Positions 27,660-36,071 of a stretch of DNA of 64,000 nucleotides are shown one piece after another. The DNA is from an uncultured Pseudoteredinibacter sp. (GTDB lineage Bacteria > Pseudomonadota > Gammaproteobacteria > Pseudomonadales > Cellvibrionaceae), in assembly GCF_947502065.1 (NCBI RefSeq), contig NZ_CANMYE010000004.1, forward strand, positions 124,001 to 188,000, given 5' to 3'. A program made the translations under genes and the position numbers. How positions within the stretch are numbered: position 1 is the first letter of the stretch; every line of letters starts with the position of its first letter. The notes under the pieces were generated by a model. That model was given only the letters and a program-made list of their open reading frames with translations. It had not been told where the DNA came from and did not search any database.

Positions 27660-29180
27660 ATGAACCAAGAAGCGAGCTCCAACTCAGATACTAGCTTTTT
27701 CGGTCATCCGGCAGGTTTAACCACACTTTTCTTCACGGAAATGTGGGAGCGGATGAGTTATTACGGCATGCGAGCGCTTTTAGTGCTTTATATGACGGCC
27801 AGCTTACAAGAAGGGGGCTTGGTATTTACCGTAGCTTCTGCTGCCGCCATTTACGGCCTATACACCGGCTCGGTGTATTTTATGGGCCTACCAGGGGGCT
27901 GGTTATCCGACCGCATGTTTGGCGGCCAAAAAGCCGTCTTTTATGGTGGCGTGATCATCATGATCGGCCACATCGTGCTAGCCATCCCAACTGATGGCAG
28001 CTTCTTTATTGGTCTTATCTTTGTGGTATTGGGTACTGGTTTATTAAAGCCCAATATTGCCGCCCTAGTGGGCCACCTGTATAGCGAAGGCGATGCGCGC
28101 CGCGATGCGGGTTATGCCATTTACTATATGGGTATCAATATCGGTTCGGTATTGGGTTACTTTGTTTGTGGTTGGCTACAGCTTAATGTTGGCTGGCACT
28201 ATGCCTTTGGTGCAGCAGCGATTGGTATGGGCATTGGCTTGATTCAATACAAAATGACCGAGCCTAAGCTAAAAGGTGCTGGCGCCGAGCCTGCCGAGCC
28301 ACTAAGCCCAGAAGGTCGTAAAAAGACTTGGGCCGCTATCGGTATCTTCTTAGCCATCGTTGCGACTATTACTGGCCTAACCTATAACGGCACAATTGTT
28401 ATCGATCCAGTGCCTGTAGCTCAGTACGTAGCGATTGCCTTTACTCTGATCTTTGTTGTCTATTACGCCTATATCTATTTCATGGGCAACCTAACCGGTA
28501 ACGAAAAAAGCCGCCTATGGGCCTTGTTGCTTGTTTGTGTTGCCTCAGCGTGCTTCTGGTCTGGTTTTGAGCAGGCAGGTTCTTCAATGAACTTGTTCGC
28601 CCGCGACTACACTGATCGCATGATCGGTAGCTTCGAAATCCCAACCGCTTGGTTCCAATCCGCTAACGCCCTGTTTATTGTTGCCCTAACCCCATTCTTT
28701 GCTGCCCTTTGGATTAACATCGGTAAGCGTTGGGTAAGCCCGGCTTACGGCATTAAATGTGCAATTGGCTTAATCGTAATGGCCAGTGGCTTCTTGGTAA
28801 TGTTCTTCGCAGCACAGTACGCTGCTAGCGGCTTGAAAGTGGCGCCTTACTGGTTGATCACCACCTACTTCCTACACACTGTAGGTGAACTATGCCTTAG
28901 CCCGGTTGCACTGAGTGCGGTAAGCCGCTTGTCACCTCGCCGCTTCCTAGGCCAGATGATGGGTGTATTTACCCTAACCTACTCTATCGGCAACATTATC
29001 TCTGGTTTGTTAGCGGGTAACTTCGATCCGAACCAAGTAGATCAGATGCCTAACCTATACGGCCAGATCCTAGTATTTGGTGTTGGTATTGGTGCGGTTG
29101 TACTGCTTATTGCCCTATACACCCGTAAGCTAGAAAACCTACCGGCTGACGACGACAAGTTCGAAGAAAAAGCCGCTTAA
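27660..29180 (+). CDS. POT/PTR-family proton-coupled oligopeptide transporter
   Basis: 506 residues with 14 or so hydrophobic segments. The family signature is at the N-terminus: 'FFTEMWERMSYYGMRALLVL' (ExxER type), then 'GGWLSDRMFGGQKAV' and 'GTGLLKPNIAALVG'. Such carriers import di- and tripeptides with protons. A run of highly biased codons (few rare codons, many CTA/GGT) suggests strong expression. It ends with a terminator and stands alone between the signalling genes and ychF. Confidence 0.93.
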   Translation: MNQEASSNSDTSFFGHPAGLTTLFFTEMWERMSYYGMRALLVLYMTASLQEGGLVFTVASAAAIYGLYTGSVYFMGLPGGWLSDRMFGGQKAVFYGGVIIMIGHIVLAIPTDGSFFIGLIFVVLGTGLLKPNIAALVGHLYSEGDARRDAGYAIYYMGINIGSVLGYFVCGWLQLNVGWHYAFGAAAIGMGIGLIQYKMTEPKLKGAGAEPAEPLSPEGRKKTWAAIGIFLAIVATITGLTYNGTIVIDPVPVAQYVAIAFTLIFVVYYAYIYFMGNLTGNEKSRLWALLLVCVASACFWSGFEQAGSSMNLFARDYTDRMIGSFEIPTAWFQSANALFIVALTPFFAALWINIGKRWVSPAYGIKCAIGLIVMASGFLVMFFAAQYAASGLKVAPYWLITTYFLHTVGELCLSPVALSAVSRLSPRRFLGQMMGVFTLTYSIGNIISGLLAGNFDPNQVDQMPNLYGQILVFGVGIGAVVLLIALYTRKLENLPADDDKFEEKAA

Positions 29181-29203
29181 GCGCTTCAAAGCTAGATAGA
29201 TAA

Positions 29204-29230
29204 AAGCCTAAATGCTCATTTAGGCTTTCT
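29204..29230 (+). terminator. Terminator after the peptide transporter
   Basis: Perfect stem AAGCCTAAAT / ATTTAGGCTT with a GCTC loop, followed by TCTT, 24 bp past the stop. Confidence 0.8.
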
Positions 29231-29232
29231 TA

Positions 29233-29273
29233 ATCGATAGAAGTGGTGAAATGAAAATACCGCTTCTATCGAT
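29233..29273. repeat. Long inverted repeat upstream of ychF
   Basis: ATCGATAGAAG(T)GGT at 29233-29247 pairs with ACC(G)CTTCTATCGAT at 29259-29273, one G-T position apart from perfect. It lies between the transporter terminator and the ychF promoter region. Function unknown. Confidence 0.6.
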
Positions 29274-29358
29274 ACTCCCTTCCTTGTAGTAGAATGCCCG
29301 CCTATTTTTTGTGCCCCCACGTGGGCGTTGATCCAGAATTTAAGCGAGACAGAACACT

Positions 29359-30450
29359 ATGGGCTTTAATTGCGGCATTGTTGGCCTTCCCAACGTTGGT
29401 AAATCCACCCTATTTAACGCCTTAACCCAGGCAGGTATTGGCGCCGAGAACTTTCCTTTTTGTACTATCGAGCCCAATGCTGGCGTCGTAGCGGTACCAG
29501 ATCCACGCCAAGATAAACTGGCCGAGATCGTAAAACCCGAGAAAGTGATCGCCACCACCATGGAGTTTGTGGATATCGCAGGCTTGGTAGCTGGCGCCTC
29601 TAAGGGTGAAGGTTTGGGTAACCAGTTCCTAGCCAATATCCGTGAAACCGATGCGATTGCCCACGTAGTGCGCTGCTTTGAAGACGAAAACGTTATTCAC
29701 GTTGAAGGCACCATCAACCCAGCTGCCGACATCGATGTCATCAATACCGAGCTGGCGCTGGCCGATCTAGAAAGCTGTGAAAAAGCCCTACAGCGCTTTA
29801 CCAAAGCGGCCAAGGGCCAAGACAAAGACGCCATCAAGATGAAAGCCTTGATGGAAAAGATCTTGCCGCATCTGAACGAAGCCAAGCCTTTGCGCTCTTT
29901 TGCTCTAAATGATGATGAGCTACAGCTATTAAAACAGCTTAGCCTGCTGACCCTAAAACCCACCATGTACATCGCCAACGTCGATGAAGAAGGCTTTGAA
30001 AACAACCCACACCTAGATGTGGTAAAAGGCATCGCCGCTGAAGAGAACGCTGTTGTCGTCACCATCTGCAACAAGATCGAAGCGGAAATTTCAGAGCTAG
30101 ACGACGATGAGAAAGCCGAGTTCCTAGAAGAGTTAGGCCAAGATGAGCCAGGCCTAAACCGCGTAATTCGCGCGGGCTACGAGCTACTAGGCCTGCACAC
30201 CTACTTTACCGCGGGCGTAAAAGAAGTACGCGCTTGGACCATCCCAGTAGGTGCGACTGCCCCACAGGCGGCTGGTAAGATCCACACCGACTTTGAAAAA
30301 GGCTTTATCCGCGCCGAAATCGTTAGCTACGACGATTACATCGCCAACAAAGGCGAATCGGGTGCAAAGGATGCCGGCAAATGGCGCCTAGAAGGTAAAG
30401 ACTATATCGTTGCTGATGGCGACGTTATCCACTTCCGTTTTAACGTATAA
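29359..30450 (+). CDS. ychF: Ribosome-binding ATPase YchF (OLA1/Obg-like)
   Basis: 363 residues. The P-loop 'GLPNVGKST' is at residues 8-16, followed by '[20 protein letters not shown]', then a coiled-coil insert and a C-terminal TGS-like domain ending '[11 protein letters not shown]'. YchF is an ATPase that binds the ribosome and is involved in stress and translation control. The start is the ATG at 29359, the usual '[16 protein letters not shown]'. It is followed after 13 bp by a DMT permease. The usual partner pth is not in view. Confidence 0.97.
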   Translation: MGFNCGIVGLPNVGKSTLFNALTQAGIGAENFPFCTIEPNAGVVAVPDPRQDKLAEIVKPEKVIATTMEFVDIAGLVAGASKGEGLGNQFLANIRETDAIAHVVRCFEDENVIHVEGTINPAADIDVINTELALADLESCEKALQRFTKAAKGQDKDAIKMKALMEKILPHLNEAKPLRSFALNDDELQLLKQLSLLTLKPTMYIANVDEEGFENNPHLDVVKGIAAEENAVVVTICNKIEAEISELDDDEKAEFLEELGQDEPGLNRVIRAGYELLGLHTYFTAGVKEVRAWTIPVGATAPQAAGKIHTDFEKGFIRAEIVSYDDYIANKGESGAKDAGKWRLEGKDYIVADGDVIHFRFNV

Positions 30451-30463
30451 GTAGGGCAAAGCA

Positions 30464-31429
30464 ATGCATCAGCCCAGCGACCGTTGGCAGCTGGGCCTAG
30501 CCCTCAGCCTTTTCACCGTACTTCTTTGGGGCTCCCTGCCCGTTGCCATCAAAGGCCTATTGGCCAGCATGGATGTGAACACCATTATTTGGTATCGCAT
30601 GCTGGTTTCTACCGCTCTTGTGGGTTGCTACTATGCCATCAAAGGCGGCTATCAATGGCGTAAGATGGCCCAGCCGAAACTTGGTATCCCCATGCTGGTG
30701 GCCGTTATAGGCCTATGCGGCAACTACTTTCTATGGGTGCGCGGCTTAGATCTTTCCAGCCCTGAGGCCGCCCAGCTGGTCATTCAAGTGGCCCCAATGC
30801 TGCTGCTCTTAGCCAGCGTTTGGTTATACAAAGAAGCCTTTCGCGGCTGGCAGAAGATAGGCGTAGCAATATTCACCCTTGGCTTATTGCTCTTTTTTAA
30901 CCATCGCCTAGTGAGCCTATTTGGCGGGGGTGACAGCGGCGACGGAGACAGCCAATACAACTTAGGCGTAATAATCGTCTTTATCTCGGCCCTAAGCTGG
31001 ACAATCTACGCCCTGGCCCAAAAGCAGCTTTTAAAAGAATTTGGCTCCCAAGAGGTCTTACTAACCATCTATATCGCCGGCGCCATTATCTTCTTCCCAC
31101 TGGCCAAGCCAGAGCAGCTCTTAGAGCTGAATCGCACCGAGCTATATTGCCTAATATTCGCCAGCATCAACACCGCCCTATCCTATGGCGCCTTCGCCAT
31201 GGCCATGGAGCACTGGCAAGCCAGCCGAGTAAGCGCCACCATCACCATCGTACCGCTCACCAGCCTCTTCTTCGTGCACCTAGCCGCCTGGCTAATGCCC
31301 GACATGATCCAGGCCGAAGCCCTAAATTGGCTAAGCTGGCTGGGCGCATTTATGGTGGTAGCAGGCTCCATGACAAGCGCCCTAGTCAGGCCCAAACAGC
31401 AGCCAATCGCCAGCGTCGAAGCAAAGTGA
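30464..31429 (+). CDS. EamA/DMT-superfamily permease
   Basis: 321 residues with ten hydrophobic segments and two EamA repeats ('LFTVLLWGSLPVAIKGLLAS' near the start, 'IIVFISALSWTIYALAQKQL' at the second half). Members export metabolites or amino acids. It starts 13 bp after ychF and is probably co-transcribed. The substrate is unknown. Confidence 0.88.
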   Translation: MHQPSDRWQLGLALSLFTVLLWGSLPVAIKGLLASMDVNTIIWYRMLVSTALVGCYYAIKGGYQWRKMAQPKLGIPMLVAVIGLCGNYFLWVRGLDLSSPEAAQLVIQVAPMLLLLASVWLYKEAFRGWQKIGVAIFTLGLLLFFNHRLVSLFGGGDSGDGDSQYNLGVIIVFISALSWTIYALAQKQLLKEFGSQEVLLTIYIAGAIIFFPLAKPEQLLELNRTELYCLIFASINTALSYGAFAMAMEHWQASRVSATITIVPLTSLFFVHLAAWLMPDMIQAEALNWLSWLGAFMVVAGSMTSALVRPKQQPIASVEAK

Positions 31430-31460
31430 AAAAAAGCTGAAAAATTAAGCCCTTACCTCT

Positions 31461-31489
31461 TGACAGAGCAAGGGCAAATCGCGAAAATA
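31461..31489 (+). promoter_or_regulatory. Promoter of the tRNA-Met gene
   Basis: A perfect TTGACA (31461-31466) is followed after 17 bases by GAAAAT (31484-31489). A GC-rich stretch (CGCGCCC) comes next, the discriminator type expected for stringently controlled tRNA genes. Confidence 0.65.
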
Positions 31490-31550
31490 CGCGCCCTCTG
31501 AGACACACAGAGCACTTATTAAAGCGCTCACCGTGACATCAGGGTCCAGT

Positions 31551-31627
31551 GGCTAGGTAGCTCAGCTGGTTAGAGCACAGCACTCATAATGCTGGGGTCG
31601 GCAGTTCAAGTCTGCCTCTAGCTACCA
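31551..31627 (+). tRNA. tRNA-Met (CAT), elongator
   Basis: 77 bases folding as a tRNA with D-arm AGCTCAGCTGGTTAGAGC, anticodon stem CAGCA/TGCTG around loop CTCATAA (anticodon CAT), T-arm GGCAG-TTCAAGT-CTGCC and an encoded CCA end. The D-loop and anticodon arm match elongator rather than initiator tRNA-Met. The acceptor stem carries G-U pairs at both ends (1-72 and 7-66). Its 3' end is the integration site of the island that follows. Confidence 0.95.
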
Positions 31628-31633
31628 CTATTC
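31609..31633 (+). repeat. attL (tRNA 3' end)
   Basis: 25 bp identical to 38716-38740, including the end of the T-arm, the acceptor strand, CCA and six bases beyond. It restores a complete tRNA gene at the left edge of the island. Confidence 0.92.
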
Positions 31634-31660
31634 TTAAAGGTTGGTGTTCACTCACCACGC

Positions 31661-31692
31661 AGCCCTTTAAAATCAAAGGGCTGCTCCTTTTC
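31661..31692 (+). terminator. Terminator after tRNA-Met, inside the island
   Basis: Stem AGCCCTTT / AAAGGGCT with loop AAAATC, then GCTCCTTTTCC. It was brought by the element. The terminator now beyond attR (38741) is probably the original one. Confidence 0.65.
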
Positions 31693-31735
31693 CCTCAAAT
31701 CCTAAGTTATCTTATTTCACTGGTATCTAGGGATT

Positions 31736-31755
31736 TGCTACAAATCATGCTACAA
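31736..31755 (+). promoter_or_regulatory. Left arm-type sites of the island integrase (TGCTACAA x2)
   Basis: TGCTACAA occurs at 31736-31743 and 31748-31755, starts 12 bp apart. The same pair with the same spacing and orientation is found at the other end of the island (38637-38656). They overlap the start of the integrase gene. Confidence 0.55.
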
Positions 31756-33465
31756 CAACGCTCATCTGGTATATATTACTTCCGCTGGTCAGTACCTATA
31801 AAGCTTCGCAGTATCGTCAAACAAACCGAGCTTTATAAGACCCTTCATACAAAAGAACAACTGATAGCAACTCAGCTATCCGCTTTAATATCAATGGAGT
31901 TAAGCAAGTTTTTATCTATGTGCACAGACGAAACCCTAGAAGCCTATCGTGAAGTCCTCAGCCTTGAATGGGCCGCCCTAAAGAAAAAAATCAGCCAAAT
32001 AAAGCCACCTAAAACAGTCATACAGGGCTTACTTGGTGACTCAAATTCACTCGAAGAGGTTGAACGGCTTAGGAAACTTTATAAAGTTGGCGCTCTACTT
32101 ATGACAACCGAAGGCTACCTAAACGAGCATGATCAATATTCAGTTTTCGAGCAGGCCGCCTATCCAATTGGCATACCTGAGCCGATTAAAGCAATAAAAG
32201 AAAACTCACCAGACCTTTACCACCGAATGGTCAAAGATAGATTTGCAATGAATGCCATCTACCATATACATAGCAGCCCACAGCTCCCAAACAACTTGAC
32301 CCAACATTTCCCTCTAAGCTTCACTGAAGCAGAACTTGAACAGCTCGAAACCCATACAACTACTATCACCCCGGACAATAGCCCACCCGAGTCGCGACCA
32401 ATTACCGAATATTGGAAGGATTATCAACAGCAAAAGATTGTTAACGGCGAATGGAAATCGGGCTCAAAAACGTTCAAGACGCACGAATCTTGGTTTAAGG
32501 ATTTCTTAGACCTTTTACCTGCTGAAATATCTATCAATGATATTGATACAAGTATCGCACAGGACATTATTTCCTACACCCGAAGAATCCCCCGCTATCG
32601 CAAGCGTAGATTTGAGGATCAACCCTTAAAAGAGATCCTAGAACAAGAACAACAACTGTCAGACGGGTCTATTAATGATAGAGGCTCCGTTATCAAAGGC
32701 TTCTTTAACTGGTTACTCCACAATAAACACATAAGCCAAAACCCTTTTACAGGACTTAGGTGGGTAGTTAAAGCAGGCTACAAACCAAAACAAAATTATG
32801 CTGTATACACAAAGAAAGATCTAACCGAGTTATTCAATCTACCCAAACCAAGAATTTTGCACCGCTGGCAATTCTGGCTCCCACGAGTCGCTTTATTTAC
32901 CGGGGCCAGACAAAATGAGATCGCCCAACTTCTAACGACTGACGTAATTAAATCAGAGACTGGTATTCTATACTTTTCAATCAATGATGAAGAAAACAAG
33001 AGACTAAAGACAGGTAACGCTATTAGATACGTTCCCATACATGACCAACTAATCGATAATGGCTTTATTGGATACGTCAACAGCTTAGAAAATGGCTCAC
33101 TCTGGCCAGACCTGAAGCCCAAAGGTGACAGCCTAGGCCAACAAGTAAGCACCTACTGGAACGACCGACTTAAGACATATCACAAAATTCCCAGTAATCC
33201 AACAGATGAACGGGGAGGCCGAAAGGTTTTCCACAGCTTTCGTCACAACCTAATTACTGCTCTAGTAGATAATGGGCAAACCACAACTATAATTCAGACA
33301 ATTGCAGGCCACGAGCCATCACTGCTAGGTGAAACTGCAACTTACGCCAACAAGTTTTCTGAAGCCAGCCTTAGAAATTGCCAAAAAGCAATCAACGGTT
33401 ACACCCCCGAAGGAAAAATAAGCTGGGATGAAAGCGTCTATAAATACAAAAAAACAGGTAAATAA
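31747..33465 (+). CDS. int: Tyrosine recombinase (site-specific integrase)
   Basis: About 572 residues from the ATG at 31747; a TTG at 31735 is an alternative. Catalytic residues are visible: Arg in 'LFTGARQNEIAQL', 'FHSFRHNLI' (HxxR), His in 'IAGHEPS' and Tyr in 'TATYANK'. The long N-terminal half with 'YYFRWSVPIKLRSIVKQTEL' is the DUF6538/DUF3258-like arm-binding part seen in large island integrases. It begins 120 bp after the tRNA gene, reading away from it, the usual position. It should catalyse integration and excision at the 25-bp att sites. All motifs are intact. Confidence 0.95.
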   Translation: MLQQRSSGIYYFRWSVPIKLRSIVKQTELYKTLHTKEQLIATQLSALISMELSKFLSMCTDETLEAYREVLSLEWAALKKKISQIKPPKTVIQGLLGDSNSLEEVERLRKLYKVGALLMTTEGYLNEHDQYSVFEQAAYPIGIPEPIKAIKENSPDLYHRMVKDRFAMNAIYHIHSSPQLPNNLTQHFPLSFTEAELEQLETHTTTITPDNSPPESRPITEYWKDYQQQKIVNGEWKSGSKTFKTHESWFKDFLDLLPAEISINDIDTSIAQDIISYTRRIPRYRKRRFEDQPLKEILEQEQQLSDGSINDRGSVIKGFFNWLLHNKHISQNPFTGLRWVVKAGYKPKQNYAVYTKKDLTELFNLPKPRILHRWQFWLPRVALFTGARQNEIAQLLTTDVIKSETGILYFSINDEENKRLKTGNAIRYVPIHDQLIDNGFIGYVNSLENGSLWPDLKPKGDSLGQQVSTYWNDRLKTYHKIPSNPTDERGGRKVFHSFRHNLITALVDNGQTTTIIQTIAGHEPSLLGETATYANKFSEASLRNCQKAINGYTPEGKISWDESVYKYKKTGK

Positions 33466-33571
33466 ACTATTCCAACTGTACAGCCACCAAAACGAAACCG
33501 AAAAACGGGGGAACTCCCTCTTTTTCAAGGCGATGTGTCAGATCTGGCCTGAACCTCTACGCTTTAAATCA

Positions 33572-34426
33572 TCACAACTGAAGGAAGTCACCTTCTTTAA
33601 GAGTAATTATAAATTCAGTCCTCACATCAGACGGCAAAGGTGAGACCGTATGATCCGAGTTAACCGTGTACTTGCTATATACCGTGATACGAACCTTACG
33701 ATAGACTTCACTATTGTTAGGTTGATTAATAGGAATGATACTCGTAGCTTTGTTTGGGCCATACCCATGTCCGGCCGAATGCTCTGCACCACTCGCATCT
33801 ATAAGAGTGAATATATGTGCATTCTCGCTCCCTCCCACCCTAATCTTTCCACCAAATCGATATTCTATATCTGGATCCAGATCAAATTCAGCGGTCGCCT
33901 GCAACTCTCCCACGTCTATAGTTAGCTTTTTTTTAACCTCGCCTTTAGCAGCCTTATAATCGACTATAAAGTTTTGATCCGCCTCAGACCAAGCTAGATA
34001 ACTGGTTTCACCTGCATTTGGAAAATCAGGGACCGCAACACCACCACTTAACCCTTTAACAAAGACCCCGGAAACCGACTCAACAATAAAATTCGAACTT
34101 TGCACTGAAACCCCATCTACAATCAGCTCAGCACTGTGCTCACCAAGACCGAAATTAGGCCAGAACACTACAGTTCCAAAGCCATTTAGCCCATCGTTAT
34201 CACACCTGTCAGCCGTATCCGATCTATCCCCACCATACAACATTGGCACCCTGTATTTTCCATCATCTATTGAGAGCTCGATAGCACTAGCATCACATGC
34301 CCACCCACGAACAAGCCCAACCCCACTAACCACGCTTTGGTTAGCGGGCGTCTCTAAGCTAACCTGTGCCAAAGTGGCCATCGGAAGTAGAGAGATCGCT
34401 AAAATTAACAGCAATTTTAAATTCAT
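33572..34426 (-). CDS. Secreted protein with N-terminal Ig-like 'SVSGxGxxxGWxCD' domain
   Basis: 284 residues with a signal peptide (1-20, 'LLLILAISLLPMATLAQ'). Residues 22-115 form a domain seen in many gammaproteobacterial secreted proteins ('LETPANQSVVSGVGLVRGWA', later 'GFGTVVFWPNFGLGEHSAEL'). Its two cysteines (about 43 and 73) could pair. The C-terminal ~150 residues are not recognised. Function is unknown; surface or matrix attachment would be a guess. It is cargo of the tRNA island and convergent with the integrase. Confidence 0.65.
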   Translation of the reverse strand: MNLKLLLILAISLLPMATLAQVSLETPANQSVVSGVGLVRGWACDASAIELSIDDGKYRVPMLYGGDRSDTADRCDNDGLNGFGTVVFWPNFGLGEHSAELIVDGVSVQSSNFIVESVSGVFVKGLSGGVAVPDFPNAGETSYLAWSEADQNFIVDYKAAKGEVKKKLTIDVGELQATAEFDLDPDIEYRFGGKIRVGGSENAHIFTLIDASGAEHSAGHGYGPNKATSIIPINQPNNSEVYRKVRITVYSKYTVNSDHTVSPLPSDVRTEFIITLKEGDFLQL

Positions 34427-34440
34427 ATGTAATCCTTAAG

Positions 34441-34667
34441 TCAGCACTCAGCTTTCAACGGTCGTATTAGCCAGTAACAACACTAATTTGCGAACCACCC
34501 TACACTTCATTATACAACTCCACCAAATCCAATTATAAACATCAAAAGCAAAGACGAATAACTATATCGGAAGTACGGTCAAGCCACTAAACCAATAACA
34601 GACATCATTAAATTAAGATTAGTCAGAATTTCAAAATATCATTAATTACTCAGACAATAAGTTTTTC
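34441..34667. other. AT-rich gap in the island
   Basis: About 230 bp with no recognisable gene between the secreted protein and the YidD-like gene. It should contain the promoter of the former. Nothing else is seen. Confidence 0.5.
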
Positions 34668-34922
34668 TTATATACAAGTAAGAAGTCTGGAAAATGTCAT
34701 ATGCACCCCTTCAGCCACTCCAAATTCAGCTATTGAAACTCTGGCAAACTCGGAACAAGAGACATCATATCTGCAATTCACAAAAGTCAACATTGGCGAC
34801 ACCGAGATTTGATAAAAATCAAGAAGGGAAAAAGCTAAGTATTTCCTCCCCTCCTCACCAACGGATAGACAAGCACCAACGCCTACCAATATAGCTGCGA
34901 GAAATACAAATTTAAATTTCAT
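34668..34922 (-). CDS. YidD-like mini-protein with lipobox-like leader
   Basis: About 84 residues. The leader 'FLAAILVGVGAC' ends in a lipobox-like VGAC. The rest, 'FYQISVSPMLTFVNCRYDVS' and 'CSEFARVSIAEFGVAEGV' with a final 'LLTC', follows the YidD (membrane protein insertion efficiency factor) pattern of YQ..ISP, C..Y..CS.(Y/F)A, G...G and a terminal R..C. It is a divergent member on a mobile island, not the housekeeping gene, which normally lies beside rpmH/rnpA. The ATG at 34922 (or 34928) overlaps the end of the upstream zinc-ribbon gene, so the two are coupled. Confidence 0.6.
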   Translation of the reverse strand: MKFKFVFLAAILVGVGACLSVGEEGRKYLAFSLLDFYQISVSPMLTFVNCRYDVSCSEFARVSIAEFGVAEGVHMTFSRLLTCI

Positions 34923-35238
34923 TGCCACAGCTCGGGCAAAACTTCGGATTACCAGAATAAAACTTCCCGCATTCTCGACAAATCTCAGAATCTGACTTGG
35001 TTGCTTTTTCTTTTTTGTTGCCAGACATTGTCCAGATTAGCGCTGATGGTCCTGATATTGCAGCCCACACAAAGAACCAGACAAACATTCCGCATCCTAT
35101 GCCGATGCCAGCGCCCGCTTCTTCCATTTCTGTCATAGGCCTGTTCAACTCTTCTCCCACACTCGCAATACCTGCAAACATCCCAATCAAACAAAACAGA
35201 GACCAAATTATTGTTACCCACTTAGCAATAGACTTCAT
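34912..35238 (-). CDS. Membrane protein with C-terminal zinc ribbon
   Basis: About 108 residues from the ATG at 35238, with AAAGGA upstream across a T-rich spacer. Two hydrophobic segments ('WVTIIWSLFCLIGMFAGIA' and 'GCGMFVWFFVWAAISGP') are followed by a four-cysteine ribbon 'CRECGKFYSGNPKFCPSCG'. Function is unknown; such small membrane/zinc-ribbon proteins are common on islands. It overlaps the YidD-like gene by 11 bp. Confidence 0.65.
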   Translation of the reverse strand: MKSIAKWVTIIWSLFCLIGMFAGIASVGEELNRPMTEMEEAGAGIGIGCGMFVWFFVWAAISGPSALIWTMSGNKKEKATKSDSEICRECGKFYSGNPKFCPSCGNEI

Positions 35239-35329
35239 AAAAAAAATCCTTTTGGTAAAGATGCTCCTAGCCATTTATACAGCAAACCCATATAACTAAA
35301 GCAAAAATATATTTACTTATTGAATCAAG

Positions 35330-35893
35330 TCAGGAAGTTAGGTAGGTGGGCTGAAGCGCCCTCATGATCGTAGCCCTAGAAACACCAAATTGTTTCGCAA
35401 GCTTTGACTTGCTAGCTCCCTGCTTATGTAACCGTCCTATTTCTTGTACTTGAGCCCCGGTTAAGGCTTTTGATTTCCCTCCTTTGTTACCTGTGCGCTC
35501 GCGTCCAGACTGCAAACGATCAACAATAATACTATGTTCTAGCTCAGCAAACACCCCCAAAAGCTGGGTCATTGCTTTTTGCATCGGACCATTAGAACTA
35601 GTATCTACCTGCCCATCAAGTGTTTTAACAGACACTCCCTTGTTTTGAAGATCAGATATCGTAGCCAAAATTGAGTTAAGCGAACGACCCAGCCTATCTA
35701 GTTTGGTTAGTACAACTACATCCCCTTCCCTTGAATAATCAACTAAGGTCGAAAGCATCTTGTGGTTGTCTTCAGATTTTCCAGACTGCTTACCATGAAA
35801 CACCTTCTGGCACCCAGCCTGCTCCAAAGCCTCAATTTGTGCCGATAGGTCTTGATCCATCGTCGACACCCTTGCGTATCCTATTAGAGCCAC
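35330..35893 (-). CDS. Serine recombinase (resolvase/invertase family)
   Basis: 187 residues: catalytic domain with the nucleophile Ser in 'IGYARVSTMDQD', 'VVVLTKLDRLGRSLNSILA' and 'AELEHSIIVDRLQSGRE', then a C-terminal helix-turn-helix 'KSKLAKQFGVSRATIMRAL'. This is the Tn3 resolvase/Pin invertase type. Repeated TGAACA/TGTTCA motifs lie directly in front of the gene and are candidate crossover or operator sites. In the island it could resolve dimers, invert a segment, or be a leftover of a transposon; no transposase partner is beside it. Confidence 0.92.
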   Translation of the reverse strand: MALIGYARVSTMDQDLSAQIEALEQAGCQKVFHGKQSGKSEDNHKMLSTLVDYSREGDVVVLTKLDRLGRSLNSILATISDLQNKGVSVKTLDGQVDTSSNGPMQKAMTQLLGVFAELEHSIIVDRLQSGRERTGNKGGKSKALTGAQVQEIGRLHKQGASKSKLAKQFGVSRATIMRALQPTYLTS

Positions 35894-35903
35894 TAATCCC
35901 TCC

Positions 35904-36005
35904 TGTTCATTACTTTGTAGTTTTGAACATCCTCAAAAGGAATGTTCAATTGTAACAATACCAACAAGTGAACACCTGTTCAATACGAGCCTTACATTTG
36001 AACAC
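35904..36005. promoter_or_regulatory. Cluster of TGAACA/TGTTCA motifs (res-like or operator region)
   Basis: TTGAACAT / ATGTTCAA form an inverted pair (35923-35949), and TGAACA-CC-TGTTCA is a palindrome at 35969-35982. Single half-sites occur near 35904 and 35999. The cluster fills the gap between the divergent resolvase and DUF2971 genes. Confidence 0.55.
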
Positions 36006-36071
36006 TATGCTTCACTGTACATAAAGGACCCCTGTTGATAGGGTGCTAGCACTCTGAAAAGGACTTTAGAA

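Noticed and set aside
33466..33571. Possible extra gene between integrase and secreted protein
   Set aside because: Only 106 bp, no start with a ribosome-binding site and no protein-like frame.
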